Assembly: GCA_038527215.1 (NCBI GenBank)
Contig: JBCBGC010000020.1
Location: forward strand, 10,738 to 74,737
Origin: JAWPMV01 sp038527215
GTDB lineage: Bacteria > Bacteroidota > Bacteroidia > J057
Reading direction: 5' to 3'
Length of the DNA: 64,000 bases
Part shown: positions 49,394 through 58,570 of the stretch, in pieces
Numbering within the stretch: position 1 is the first letter of the stretch
Layout of the letters: every line of letters begins with the position of its first letter
Made by a program: the position numbers and the translations under genes
Notes under the pieces: model-generated
The model's input: only the letters and a program-made list of their open reading frames with translations
Database searches by the model: none
Told to the model about the DNA's origin: nothing

Positions 49394-52291
49394 ATGTTAC
49401 AGCATCCTGATTCTTTCCTCAACCGCCACCTGGGACCCGCGGAAAGCGAACTCCAGACCATGCTTGATCAAATCGGCGCTGAAAGCCTTGAGGCATTGAT
49501 CGAACAGACTGTTCCGGCACAAATTCGGCTAGAAAATCCCCTGCCCCAACGGGCAGCCATGAGCGAATTTGACTACCTCCAGAATCTGAAAACCATTGCC
49601 GCTAAAAATGAGGTCTTTGCCTCTTTTATCGGCATGGGGTACTATGGGACCATTACCCCTCCGGTCATTCTACGGAATATTTTTGAGAATCCAGGCTGGT
49701 ATACGCAGTACACACCTTATCAAGCGGAAATTTCTCAAGGCAGACTGGAAGCCTTGTTAAATTTTCAGACCATGGTTAGTGATCTGACCGGTCTGCCTAT
49801 TGCCAACGCCTCCCTCCTGGATGAAGGTACCGCAGCCGCTGAAGCGATGGCGATGACCTATAGTCAGAAGGCCAAAAAAGACCGCAAAGCTGAAGCGGAT
49901 GTATTTTTGGTAGACGAAAACTGCTTCCCGCAGACCATTGCGGTGGTGCAGACCCGGGCTGAAGCCATTGGCATTGAAGTGAGGGTAGGTAAGGTAGCAG
50001 AAATGGAGCTGGACAGTAAGGTATTTGCTGCCTTGGTACAGTATCCCGATGCGACAGGAGAAGTCACAGATTATAAAGCGCTAGGGGAGAAACTGGCCGC
50101 CCAGAAAAGTTACCTCATCGCAGCAGCTGACCTCATGGCCCTGGCTTTGTTGGAAGCGCCTGCTGAGTGGGGGGCAGATGTGGTGGTGGGCTGTGCCCAG
50201 CGTTTTGGGGTGCCTATGGGCTATGGCGGTCCTCACGCAGCCTTTTTTGCCTGTAAAAATGACTTTCTGCGATTGGCTCCCGGAAGGATTATTGGCGTAT
50301 CCGTAGATAGCCAGGGAAATGCCGCCATGCGGATGACCCTGCAAACCCGCGAACAGCATATTCGTCGCGATAAAGCGACTTCTAATATTTGTACGGCGCA
50401 GGCCCTGCTGGCCATCATGGCTGGCATGTATGCCGTATATCACGGACCTACGGGCCTCAAAAACATTGCTACCCGCATTCACCGGATGACCCGCGCCCTC
50501 AAAGTAGGCCTGGAAAAGCTCGGTATCTCGGCCCTCAACACCCATGCGTTTGATACTTTAAGTTTTCAACTGGAGGGGGGACAGCTGAAGGCCCTGAAAA
50601 GCGCGGCTCTTGCTCAGCGATACAATCTCTTCTACTTACCTGAGTCCTCTCAGGTGCGGGTTTCCCTGGATGAAACCACCAATCTGGAAGAGGTGCGCAA
50701 CCTGCTGGGAATTTTTGCCCAGGCCCTGGGCAGGGGAACCAATGGCTATGATCCTTCCCGTATCCTGCTGGAGGAAGAAAACATGCTTCCTGCCAGTTTA
50801 CAGCGCCAGACTACCTACATGACCCATCCGGTCTTCAAGCGTTATCATTCTGAAACCGCGATGATGCGCTACATCAGAAGTCTGGAAAATAAAGACCTTT
50901 CCCTCATTACGGCCATGATTCCGTTGGGATCTTGTACCATGAAGCTGAACGCAGCATCTGAACTCATTCCGGTTAGCTGGCCGGAGTTTGCCCATATTCA
51001 TCCTTTTGCGCCTGCGGAGCAAACCCGAGGCTACCAGGAGATCATAGAGGAGCTGGGCGACATGCTCTGTGAGGTAACAGGCTTTTCTGATGTATCATTC
51101 CAGCCAAACTCTGGGGCACAGGGCGAGTATACCGGTCTAATGGTGATTCGTGCCTACCACCATCACCAAGGGAACCACCATCGCAATGTCGCCTTGATTC
51201 CTTCCTCGGCCCACGGAACCAACCCGGCGAGTGCCGTCATGGCGGGCATGAAGGTCGTCGTCACCAAGTGTGATGAAATGGGCAACATTGACATACCTGA
51301 TTTAAAGGAAAAAATTTCGATCCATGCCGAAAATCTGTCCTGTCTAATGGTCACTTATCCGTCAACTCACGGAGTGTTTGAGGAGGAGATCATAGAAATT
51401 TGTGACTTGATCCATCAGGCCGGTGGCATGGTTTATATGGATGGGGCAAACATGAATGCGCAGGTTGGACTGACCAGCCCCGGCCGCATTGGAGCAGACG
51501 TGTGCCATCTCAACCTACACAAAACCTTCAGCATTCCTCACGGTGGAGGCGGCCCTGGTATGGGACCGATTTGTGTAACGGAAGCCCTGGCTCCCTTCCT
51601 GCCTGGCCACGAGTTGGTGGAGACTGGAGGAGAACATGGCATCTCAGCCGTATCCGCCACGCCCTTTGGTAGCGCCAGTATATTGTTGATTTCATATGCC
51701 TATCTCAAACTGCTGGGAAGCGATGGGGCCACCCGGGCCACGGAGTACGCCATTTTGAACGCAAATTATATGAAATCGCGTCTGGAAGCTGAATTTGGCG
51801 TATTATTCCAAGGAAAAAACGGCCGGGTAGCCCACGAATTTATTCTCGATCTCCGTCATTTCAAGCAACAGTTAGGCCTGGAAGTAGATGATATCACCAA
51901 GCGCTTGATCGATTATGGATTCCATGCACCTACGGTTTCGTGGCCGGTGCCGGGCACCATTATGATTGAACCCACCGAGAGTGAGCCCTTGTCTGAGTTG
52001 GATAGATTCTGTGATGCGATGTTGGCTATTCGAGCAGAAATCAGAGAGTTGGAAGAGGAAAAAGCAGACAAAGAAGATAACGTACTGAAAAATTCTCCCC
52101 ACACCTTGGCCATGATTTCGGCTGATGAGTGGACCCATTCTTACAGCAGAACGAAAGCTGCATTCCCAGTAAAAAACCTGGTTGCCCAAAAATTCTGGCC
52201 TTCCGTAGGACGTGTGAATAACACCTATGGAGATCGGAACGTAGTTTGCGTATGTCCTCCTATAGAAGCATACGCTGACGAAACGATTTAA
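49394..52291 (+). CDS. gcvP: Glycine dehydrogenase (decarboxylating), P protein
   Basis: The 965-residue PLP enzyme of the glycine cleavage system decarboxylates glycine and passes aminomethyl to the lipoyl H protein. The N-half begins FLNRHLGPAESELQTMLDQI. The PLP lysine is in HLNLHKTFSIPHGGGGPGMG at about residue 710. NPGWYTQYTPYQAEISQGR and IPLGSCTMKLNAASE are present. It is a full-length fused form. No gcvT or gcvH is adjacent. The 15-base gap to the next gene suggests they are co-transcribed. Confidence 0.97.
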   Translation: MLQHPDSFLNRHLGPAESELQTMLDQIGAESLEALIEQTVPAQIRLENPLPQRAAMSEFDYLQNLKTIAAKNEVFASFIGMGYYGTITPPVILRNIFENPGWYTQYTPYQAEISQGRLEALLNFQTMVSDLTGLPIANASLLDEGTAAAEAMAMTYSQKAKKDRKAEADVFLVDENCFPQTIAVVQTRAEAIGIEVRVGKVAEMELDSKVFAALVQYPDATGEVTDYKALGEKLAAQKSYLIAAADLMALALLEAPAEWGADVVVGCAQRFGVPMGYGGPHAAFFACKNDFLRLAPGRIIGVSVDSQGNAAMRMTLQTREQHIRRDKATSNICTAQALLAIMAGMYAVYHGPTGLKNIATRIHRMTRALKVGLEKLGISALNTHAFDTLSFQLEGGQLKALKSAALAQRYNLFYLPESSQVRVSLDETTNLEEVRNLLGIFAQALGRGTNGYDPSRILLEEENMLPASLQRQTTYMTHPVFKRYHSETAMMRYIRSLENKDLSLITAMIPLGSCTMKLNAASELIPVSWPEFAHIHPFAPAEQTRGYQEIIEELGDMLCEVTGFSDVSFQPNSGAQGEYTGLMVIRAYHHHQGNHHRNVALIPSSAHGTNPASAVMAGMKVVVTKCDEMGNIDIPDLKEKISIHAENLSCLMVTYPSTHGVFEEEIIEICDLIHQAGGMVYMDGANMNAQVGLTSPGRIGADVCHLNLHKTFSIPHGGGGPGMGPICVTEALAPFLPGHELVETGGEHGISAVSATPFGSASILLISYAYLKLLGSDGATRATEYAILNANYMKSRLEAEFGVLFQGKNGRVAHEFILDLRHFKQQLGLEVDDITKRLIDYGFHAPTVSWPVPGTIMIEPTESEPLSELDRFCDAMLAIRAEIRELEEEKADKEDNVLKNSPHTLAMISADEWTHSYSRTKAAFPVKNLVAQKFWPSVGRVNNTYGDRNVVCVCPPIEAYADETI

Positions 52292-52305
52292 TAGGCACCC
52301 AACTA

Positions 52306-53433
52306 ATGAAGATTTCCTCCCTAAGCTTCAAGCTCTTTTTGCTGTTGTATGTTGTTTTACCGTTCAGTTTAGTTGGTCAGGAATTAGCCATCACCCTAGA
52401 TGGAGACACCGTTGTTTTAGGAACAGACGGGAAGTGGACTAAGTATGTGCCCACTTCTCCTTCTTTCGAGGAACAACTGATGCGCGACGCCCAAAGACTA
52501 GATTCAGATCATCTGGAAGGAAATGGCCTTTCTGTGGCCGAAGAGACGGTTTCAGAAAGAGATACCCCTTATGCGGCCCAACCGGATGGCGCCAATACCT
52601 CAGAAAACCCTTTGTTGACTCGCACCGATAACTCCATGCCTGGGGAAATCGTGGGACACATGGACGAGTTTTTTGAGGAACCTGTAGAGCCTGAACCAGT
52701 TATGGAGGCTGAACCCCTCAGTCTGGAAGCCGAGATGCAGGAAAGAACTGTAGAGGAGGCCCTGCCAGAACCGACTAAACCAGGGATACCCGCCCCTGAT
52801 GGTAGCTTGGAAGATTGGGAATCACTGGCTACAAAAGAGGAGGGAGTGTCCGATTTGCAAGACATGGAAGGGCTGGGCAATCCTGAGGAATTGGAAGACC
52901 AACTGAGTCCGGTAAAAAAAGATCCCAAGAATTTCGAAATCATTGAGCAGGAAATGGACCTTTTGTCGGTCGAATCTGCTCTGCTTCAGGAACCAGAGTA
53001 TTTTGAGAAGGAAGAGCAAATCTATGCTGCTCCCCCTACCGAACCTTTGGAGGATGAGGATGAATTGATGGAAGAAGAGGAGTTATTGGCAGACGAGGAA
53101 TTATTACTGGTTCCTGAACCCACTACTCAGGCGGAGTCTGAGGAGGAACCTATAGCGCTGGAAGCTTTGATGATGGAGGAGATGGAGGAAGAAGGAGAAA
53201 TATCCTTTTTCGAGGAAGAAGAAGTCATGCCTGTAGCCGCAGAGGAAGTCTCAACCATACAGGAGGAGACTCCTGCGATGGAAACAGAAGCCTCCATTTA
53301 TCCCGAAGAAGCAGAACCCGCTCCTCAGTCCGAAACCAGCCTGATCGCGGAAGAAGCGCCCATAGCTGAAGCAGAAACTTCGGTCGACACAGAAGAAGCA
53401 GCCCCAACCGAAATTCTGACCTCAACAGAGTAG
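52306..53433 (+). CDS. Acidic low-complexity secreted protein, N-terminal part (ends at in-frame TAG)
   Basis: The 375-residue frame has a signal peptide (LFLLLYVVLPFSLVGQ), a short region (ELAITLDGDTVVLGTDGKW), then a long Glu/Pro/Ala-rich disordered stretch (EEEELLADEELLLVPEPTT). It ends LTSTE at TAG 53431. The same frame stays open straight past the TAG to 53955 and encodes a folded domain. The two pieces are therefore most likely one gene interrupted by a nonsense codon, a sequencing error or a genuine stop. It lies 15 bases downstream of gcvP. The function is unknown. Confidence 0.6.
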   Translation: MKISSLSFKLFLLLYVVLPFSLVGQELAITLDGDTVVLGTDGKWTKYVPTSPSFEEQLMRDAQRLDSDHLEGNGLSVAEETVSERDTPYAAQPDGANTSENPLLTRTDNSMPGEIVGHMDEFFEEPVEPEPVMEAEPLSLEAEMQERTVEEALPEPTKPGIPAPDGSLEDWESLATKEEGVSDLQDMEGLGNPEELEDQLSPVKKDPKNFEIIEQEMDLLSVESALLQEPEYFEKEEQIYAAPPTEPLEDEDELMEEEELLADEELLLVPEPTTQAESEEEPIALEALMMEEMEEEGEISFFEEEEVMPVAAEEVSTIQEETPAMETEASIYPEEAEPAPQSETSLIAEEAPIAEAETSVDTEEAAPTEILTSTE

Positions 53434-53955
53434 TCTAACGAGGGCTCAGATGAGACAGTAGAAACGGAGATAAATGTTCCGATCGCCCAGGTTCATACCC
53501 GCTCTGCAGGCGCAGACCGCCTGGAAAGGGCCAAGAACTCCCATTATGGCATGTGGATCAATGATGAAAAATGGAACCGCATTCCTGCAGAGAGTCTCAA
53601 CGGGCAAGCCGATATGGCCTTCATGCTCAATGGAGGAGAGGCTTACGCCATGATCATCCATGAAGAGATCGATATCCCCCTCGTTACCCTGAAAAATGCG
53701 GCGATCAATAATGCGAAAGCGGTAGCAGATGATTTGGAGATTCTGTTGGAGGAGTATCGCATGGTCAATGATAATCAGGTCATTTGTTTACAAATGCAAG
53801 GTTCAGCTCAAGGAGCAAGTTTTGTCTACTTCTCCTACTATTATACCAGTGAGAAAGGGGCAGTTCAGCTGACCACTTTCACCAACATGGAGCAATTCAA
53901 AGCCTATCGCCCTCATCTGGAGAGCTTTCTGGACGGCTTTGTTACGTTTAATTAA
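53434..53955 (+). CDS. C-terminal domain of the acidic protein, separated by an in-frame TAG
   Basis: In the same frame as 52306-53433 and open directly after its TAG. It reads SNEGSDETVETEINVPIAQ and then a folded domain: RLERAKNSHYGMWINDEKWN, AYAMIIHEEIDIPLVTLKNA, QVICLQMQGSAQGASFVYFS and FLDGFVTFN. The first ATG is at 53551 (134 residues), but no convincing ribosome-binding site was noticed there. I treat this as the C-terminal half of one disrupted gene. A terminator follows at 53974. Confidence 0.5.
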   Translation, partial: SNEGSDETVETEINVPIAQVHTRSAGADRLERAKNSHYGMWINDEKWNRIPAESLNGQADMAFMLNGGEAYAMIIHEEIDIPLVTLKNAAINNAKAVADDLEILLEEYRMVNDNQVICLQMQGSAQGASFVYFSYYYTSEKGAVQLTTFTNMEQFKAYRPHLESFLDGFVTFN

Positions 53956-53973
53956 GCGAAGCTGAAAAAATAT

Positions 53974-54012
53974 ATCCGGGTCCTCGCCTTGCGGGGACCC
54001 GGAATTTTTTTT
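53974..54012 (+). terminator. Intrinsic terminator
   Basis: CCGGGTCC (53976-53983) pairs with GGACCCGG (53995-54002), followed by AA and eight T. It closes the gcvP/acidic-protein transcript. Confidence 0.85.
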
Positions 54013-54260
54013 AACGGCCATGCTTCCTAACCAGGCCAAACAATGATGTCGGGGGAATACCTGTCAATAAGATAGATTTCGGTATTCATGGAACTACAAG
54101 TTTTTAGCTAATACGTAGCAACAGGCTTCAAAGCCTATGCCCGGAACTGAAAATCTTGATCTTCCACGAAAGCATGTAATATAAAAGTGACTTTTGTCAG
54201 CTTCAGATTGTCATATAGCCGATAACAATTCCTAATCCGAGATAGTATATTGTAGGTGAA

Positions 54261-54291
54261 TTGTGAATCAGGGGGCTATTCTCTACCTTTG
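54261..54291 (+). promoter_or_regulatory. Promoter of trxA
   Basis: TTG at 54261-54263 and TACCTTTG at 54284-54291, separated by 20 bases, fit the Bacteroidota -33/-7 pattern. They lie about 65 bases before the trxA ATG, so this gene has a real 5' leader, unlike purD or truA. The upstream 240 bases show no gene. Confidence 0.65.
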
Positions 54292-54354
54292 TTAACCCTG
54301 TGGGAGAAAGCCCGTAAGGAAATATATATTCGTACACATAATTAGTTTTTGAAT

Positions 54355-54678
54355 ATGGCAAAGCCAATTGAAATTACCGATGCTAACTTCGATGAGTTGG
54401 TATTGAATTCTGACAAACCTGTGCTGGTAGACTTCTGGGCTCCATGGTGTGGACCATGTAAGGCTATTGCTCCCGTCGTGGAGGAACTGGCAGGTGAGTT
54501 TGACGGCCAAGCCGTGATCGGAAAAGTAAACGTGGATGATAATCCCAACATTTCCGTCAAATACAGTGTGATGAGCATCCCTACGCTCCTGGTTTTCAAA
54601 GGAGGTGAAGTAGTGGAAAAGCATATTGGTCTTGCACCAAAAGCTGTAATTGCCGGGAAAGTCGCCGCTCACGCTTAA
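54355..54678 (+). CDS. trxA: Thioredoxin
   Basis: The 107-residue protein has the active site WCGPC (Trp31, Cys32, Cys35), the buried Asp in VLVDFWAPW, and cis-Pro in SIPTLLVFKGGEVV. It is the general cytoplasmic disulfide reductant. ATG 54355 is chosen over TTG 54349. It has a strong promoter upstream and a strong terminator downstream, fitting a monocistronic, highly expressed gene. Confidence 0.97.
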   Translation: MAKPIEITDANFDELVLNSDKPVLVDFWAPWCGPCKAIAPVVEELAGEFDGQAVIGKVNVDDNPNISVKYSVMSIPTLLVFKGGEVVEKHIGLAPKAVIAGKVAAHA

Positions 54679-54699
54679 GGCAGGAAACTTACCCTTAAA

Positions 54700-54738
54700 A
54701 CAAAGGAGCAGATCCATTGGATCTGCTCTTTTGTTTTA
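54700..54738. terminator. Bidirectional terminator between trxA and accD
   Basis: A 10-bp perfect stem (GAGCAGATCC with GGATCTGCTC, three-base loop) is flanked by AAAACAAAG on one side and TTTTGTTTT on the other, so it can stop both convergent transcripts. Confidence 0.85.
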
Positions 54739-54758
54739 TACTATCGTAAATAAGTTCT

Positions 54759-55634
54759 CTATTTCACTTCTACTTTGACCGGTTCTTGCTGAGGCTGCAA
54801 AATCCCCAGGACGGTGCTCAATTTGTCTTTTAGGTCCTTGCGGTTGACGATAAAATCCAGGAAGCCATGCTCCAGAACGAACTCGGAGCGCTGGAAGCCG
54901 TCAGGTAAATCTCGTCCAATGGTTTCTTTGATGACCCGCGGACCCGCAAATCCAATCAAGGCATTGGGTTCTGCAATATTCAGATCGCCCAACATAGCAA
55001 AACTCGCCGTTACGCCCCCTGTGGTAGGATCCGTCAACAGAGAGATGTAAGGAATATGTTTTTTACCTAATAAGGCCAGCTTAGCACTGATCTTGGCCAT
55101 CTGCATCAGGCTCAAAGCGCCTTCCATCATGCGGGCTCCCCCACTTTTGGAAATAATGAGCAGAGGCATGTTATAGGCGAGACAATGGTCGATGGCCCGG
55201 GAGATTTTTTCTCCTACCACACTGCCCATACTACCGCCGATAAACCGGAAATCCATCGCACTCACCATCAAAGGCTGCCCATTCACCTGGCCGTGGGCCG
55301 TACGAATGGCGTCCTGCAGGCCTGTTTTGAGGAAAGTGGCGCTTAACCGATCTGGGTATTTTTTGGTGTCCTCAAATTCGAGGGGATCGCCTGAAACCAG
55401 ACCCGATCCGATCTCCGTATAATTACCATCATCAAACAGAATATGGAAGTATTCTTCACTCCCTATTCGCAGGTGATGATCACAATGCATACAGACATAT
55501 CCATTAAGCCTTAACCCCTTGGATTGCAGAGGTTTCTTACAATTAGGACATTGCGTCCAAAGGCCTTCTGGTGTATTATTTTTATCCTCAGTTTTGGTGA
55601 GGATGTTATCTTTTACACGTTTGAACCAACTCAT
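54759..55634 (-). CDS. accD: Acetyl-CoA carboxylase carboxyltransferase subunit beta
   Basis: The 291-residue protein starts with the AccD zinc ribbon (C29, C32, C48, C51). It then has a carboxyltransferase domain with MVSAMDFRFIGGSMGSVVGE, KSGGARMMEGALSLMQM and DPTTGGVTASFAMLGD. It transfers carboxyl to acetyl-CoA, the first step of fatty-acid synthesis, together with AccA, which is not nearby. Length and start are normal. It is convergent with trxA. Confidence 0.96.
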   Translation of the reverse strand: MSWFKRVKDNILTKTEDKNNTPEGLWTQCPNCKKPLQSKGLRLNGYVCMHCDHHLRIGSEEYFHILFDDGNYTEIGSGLVSGDPLEFEDTKKYPDRLSATFLKTGLQDAIRTAHGQVNGQPLMVSAMDFRFIGGSMGSVVGEKISRAIDHCLAYNMPLLIISKSGGARMMEGALSLMQMAKISAKLALLGKKHIPYISLLTDPTTGGVTASFAMLGDLNIAEPNALIGFAGPRVIKETIGRDLPDGFQRSEFVLEHGFLDFIVNRKDLKDKLSTVLGILQPQQEPVKVEVK

Positions 55635-55845
55635 ATGCGTGCCGCTTACGGTTCCCTTTCTTATATCAAAGATAGAAGAAATCCATGAAAGGGCACAAAC
55701 TCACATAGGGAAATTGATAGATGTGGAAAAGTAATGGAGGAGGCTAAGGTACAGGTTCTGAAAGTCTGCCTAACAATTCTCCCTCAATTTATTTAATTTC
55801 GAACTGCCTGATTGAAAGCTGAACCACAGGCAAATCTCAGCCTTA

Positions 55846-56652
55846 ATGCGCATGCAGCATTTTACGCCTTCATCTTCCTTTTTTCGTCCCCTGTGGCTTG
55901 TGGGAATCAGTATGCTCATGCTGACCGTGGGCTGTAAACAGGAGGAAGATCCCGTATCCCCCGTCCCTTTTATCCAACTCTCTGAACCGGTAGGAGAATT
56001 TGATCTCAATGATCTGGAGAATGCAGTCTATCGTTTTACCATCAGCATCAATCCTCCGCCAGAGGTTACCGTACAGGAGGTGATCATTTCCCGCCGCTAT
56101 AATCGCACCGATTTCATCAATAAAGTCAGCGTTAATACCTTCCCGGCTGACGTAGAAGTGCGGCTTGCAGATGTGGTAGCCAGCCTGGACGGACTAGAGG
56201 TAGAGGATTTGGCCTCAGGAGATTTTATTCGGTTGGGATTTGAAGTAAAAGCAGTCGGACGAGAAATTTGCTACATCATTCCCCAGTTTTTCTTCCTCAA
56301 CATCAATTGCTCCTCTCAACTGGCGGGCACCTACATTACCCGGACCAGTGGCAAAGCGGGGCCAGGCGGGGGAGGAACCTTTTCCAATATCCTTTCTGAG
56401 GTGAGCTTGACCGAAATAGGTCCTAGCCGTTACCGGGTGAGCGACCTTTCCGGCGGCATGTTCAAAACGGTTTGGGGTGGCAGTGCCGAAGAAGGAGTCA
56501 TCGTGGATTCCTGCAATAGCATTCTGGTGGAGCCTTTTACGGATCAGTGGGATGATACCTTTCAGGGGAATGGCTACGTACGCAATGACAGCCTGGTGAT
56601 CTTCTGGCAGACCTCTTATGGAGATGCAGGCACCTCTATCTACCTCAAATAA
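55846..56652 (+). CDS. Lipoprotein of unknown function
   Basis: The 268-residue protein has a lipobox at MLMLTVGC (Cys about residue 30) and a beta-rich mature part (LENAVYRFTISINPPPEVTV, EVSLTEIGPSRYRVSDLSGG). The layout resembles two Ig-like or calycin-like domains common in Bacteroidota surface lipoproteins. No family name is recognised. The start could be M1 or M3 (MRMQHF); M1 is used. The frame stops just before the convergent murB. Confidence 0.75.
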   Translation: MRMQHFTPSSSFFRPLWLVGISMLMLTVGCKQEEDPVSPVPFIQLSEPVGEFDLNDLENAVYRFTISINPPPEVTVQEVIISRRYNRTDFINKVSVNTFPADVEVRLADVVASLDGLEVEDLASGDFIRLGFEVKAVGREICYIIPQFFFLNINCSSQLAGTYITRTSGKAGPGGGGTFSNILSEVSLTEIGPSRYRVSDLSGGMFKTVWGGSAEEGVIVDSCNSILVEPFTDQWDDTFQGNGYVRNDSLVIFWQTSYGDAGTSIYLK

Positions 56653-56655
56653 TCC

Positions 56656-57672
56656 TTACCAGACATTAACTTCCCGTTCCAGCGCTACCCCAAAGGTGCT
56701 CTGCACGGAGGCTTGTATATCCTGCGAGAGTTGGAGGATCTCTGATCCTTTTGCTTCGCCATAATTGACCAGCACCAAAGCCTGACGGGCATGTACGCCT
56801 GCATCGCCTTTTCGGTAGCCCTTCCAGCCAGCTTCTTGAATCAGCCAGCCCGCAGCTAATTTGATCTGGCCATCAGCCTGTGGGTAGTGGGGGATGTCCG
56901 GATGCGTTTGGTGGAGAGGGACAAAAGCCTCAGGCGAAATGATAGGGTTTTTGAAAAAACTCCCGGAATTCCCGATCTCAGCAGGGTCAGGGAGTTTACT
57001 ACGGCGAATATCACAGACGACTTGACTGACTTCCCGAATACCTACCGGACCTTCCAGCGCCGCTAAACCCTGTTCGATGGCGCCGTAGTGCGTAATGAGT
57101 TCATGCTTTTTGTGGAGCCGCAGGCAGACCCGCGTGATCATGTATTGATGCTTCAACCGATGCTTGAATACGGAAGAACGGTACCCAAACTCACAGGCCT
57201 TGCGATCAAAGCGTCGAATATTACCGGAGGGAAGATGAATGGCCTCCAGGTGTTCAAAAACGGATTCCAGTTCCACCCCATAGGCCCCGATATTCTGCAT
57301 GGGAGCCGCTCCTACGCTGCCGGGGATCAGCGAAAGGTTTTCGATGCCGCCCCAGCCACGGTCCAGGCAATACAGGACGGTGTGATGCCAGTTTTCTCCC
57401 GCCCCGATTTCAAGCCATACATAGCGGTCATCCTCACGAACCACCTGTAGCCCCTTGAGGTCATTTTTTACCACCAGTCCTTTGATATCCTGGGTCAACA
57501 GAATGTTGCTTCCCCCGCCGAGAATGTGGAGGTTCGGGTACTGGTGAAAATTATCCACCAGAAACTCTACTGCTTCCTTTTCCGATTCCAGACTCATCCA
57601 CCAGCGTGCGGTGGCTTCCAGGCCAAAGGTGTTATAGGAGCGGAGAGATACGCGGGGTCGTAGAACGGGCAT
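56656..57672 (-). CDS. murB: UDP-N-acetylenolpyruvoylglucosamine reductase
   Basis: The 338-residue FAD enzyme reduces the enolpyruvyl group to lactyl in peptidoglycan precursor synthesis. The FAD motifs NTFGLEATARWW, LGGGSNILL and IPGSVGAAPMQNIGAYGVEL, and the catalytic GNSGSFFKNP, all match the type I family. It is monocistronic. The start MPVLRPRVSLRSYNTFGL is normal. Confidence 0.96.
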   Translation of the reverse strand: MPVLRPRVSLRSYNTFGLEATARWWMSLESEKEAVEFLVDNFHQYPNLHILGGGSNILLTQDIKGLVVKNDLKGLQVVREDDRYVWLEIGAGENWHHTVLYCLDRGWGGIENLSLIPGSVGAAPMQNIGAYGVELESVFEHLEAIHLPSGNIRRFDRKACEFGYRSSVFKHRLKHQYMITRVCLRLHKKHELITHYGAIEQGLAALEGPVGIREVSQVVCDIRRSKLPDPAEIGNSGSFFKNPIISPEAFVPLHQTHPDIPHYPQADGQIKLAAGWLIQEAGWKGYRKGDAGVHARQALVLVNYGEAKGSEILQLSQDIQASVQSTFGVALEREVNVW

Positions 57673-57712
57673 GGGGCAAAGGTAAGTGGGGAAAAGGCCT
57701 TCCCCAAGCCGA

Positions 57713-58570
57713 TCAATCGGATTTTTTGACCAGGCTGGTCAGGGGATGACTGAGACCACTGTAGGACATGAGGTCAGCCTTGAGGGAACCGATCATCAAA
57801 TCGGATTCAATACGAAGAGGAATTTTGTTGTCGTCGTCTGAAATCCAGAATTGGATGGTGCTGCCGTCGGTGATCATACCGGATTCTTCGATCAGTAGGT
57901 CGAATTTCAGGGCCTTATAGGTGCTGCCTTCCACTTCGATTTCTTCCCGACTCAAGACCTTGGCTTCCAGGGCAAAGGTCTTGCGGTCGATGAAATTCTT
58001 GAGGCTGATTTTGTCCCCCACTTTTAAGGTTTTCTGATCGTAGAAGGTGCGGGCAAAATAAAAGGCCGAGATCACATCCTGAATGTTGTCAGGGACGGAG
58101 AAGATGCTTTCGTGTTTATTGGCGTGGATATAGCGGGCTTTGCCTTTCCAGTGATCAAAGTGGGTTTCGGTATAGCTGGAAAAACTACCCTCTTCGATGG
58201 AGCGATTGAAGCGCCAACTCAGCAAGGCTTCCTCATCCAGGAAACTTTCGTATACATCCCGCACTTTAAAAATCCAGTCAAATTTGGGATTGGTGGTACC
58301 GGTAAAAGCAATATGATGACAAGGACGACCTTTTTCCCAAACCCGCTTTTCGCCTACCTTCAGGGTCGCATAGCCCGCGGTGATAAAGCCATAGTGGACA
58401 CGAAATTTGAGAAACTCTCCCTTTTGAAAGGTAACATTATCCAGGCTGCGAATGGGGGGCTCGGTGGTTTGGGCAGGAAGCTCTAGAGCCATACTCAGTA
58501 TCAGGAAGAATAGGCTGAGGCTAGTGAACCTCTGATTCTTCCAATAACTGCTTTTCGTAAATCCGCGCAT
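57713..58570 (-). CDS. DUF3108 domain protein
   Basis: The 285-residue protein has an N-terminal hydrophobic signal (SLSLFFLILSMALELPA) and then the DUF3108 beta-barrel pattern: FQKGEFLKFRVHYGFITAGY, DWIFKVRDVYESFLD and DLLIEESGMITDGSTIQFW. These periplasmic or outer-membrane-associated proteins are of unknown function in Bacteroidota. Its 5' end overlaps the ABC transporter gene's 3' end by 50 bases in a different frame; an internal ATG (MALELPA) is possible. Confidence 0.85.
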   Translation of the reverse strand: MRGFTKSSYWKNQRFTSLSLFFLILSMALELPAQTTEPPIRSLDNVTFQKGEFLKFRVHYGFITAGYATLKVGEKRVWEKGRPCHHIAFTGTTNPKFDWIFKVRDVYESFLDEEALLSWRFNRSIEEGSFSSYTETHFDHWKGKARYIHANKHESIFSVPDNIQDVISAFYFARTFYDQKTLKVGDKISLKNFIDRKTFALEAKVLSREEIEVEGSTYKALKFDLLIEESGMITDGSTIQFWISDDDNKIPLRIESDLMIGSLKADLMSYSGLSHPLTSLVKKSD

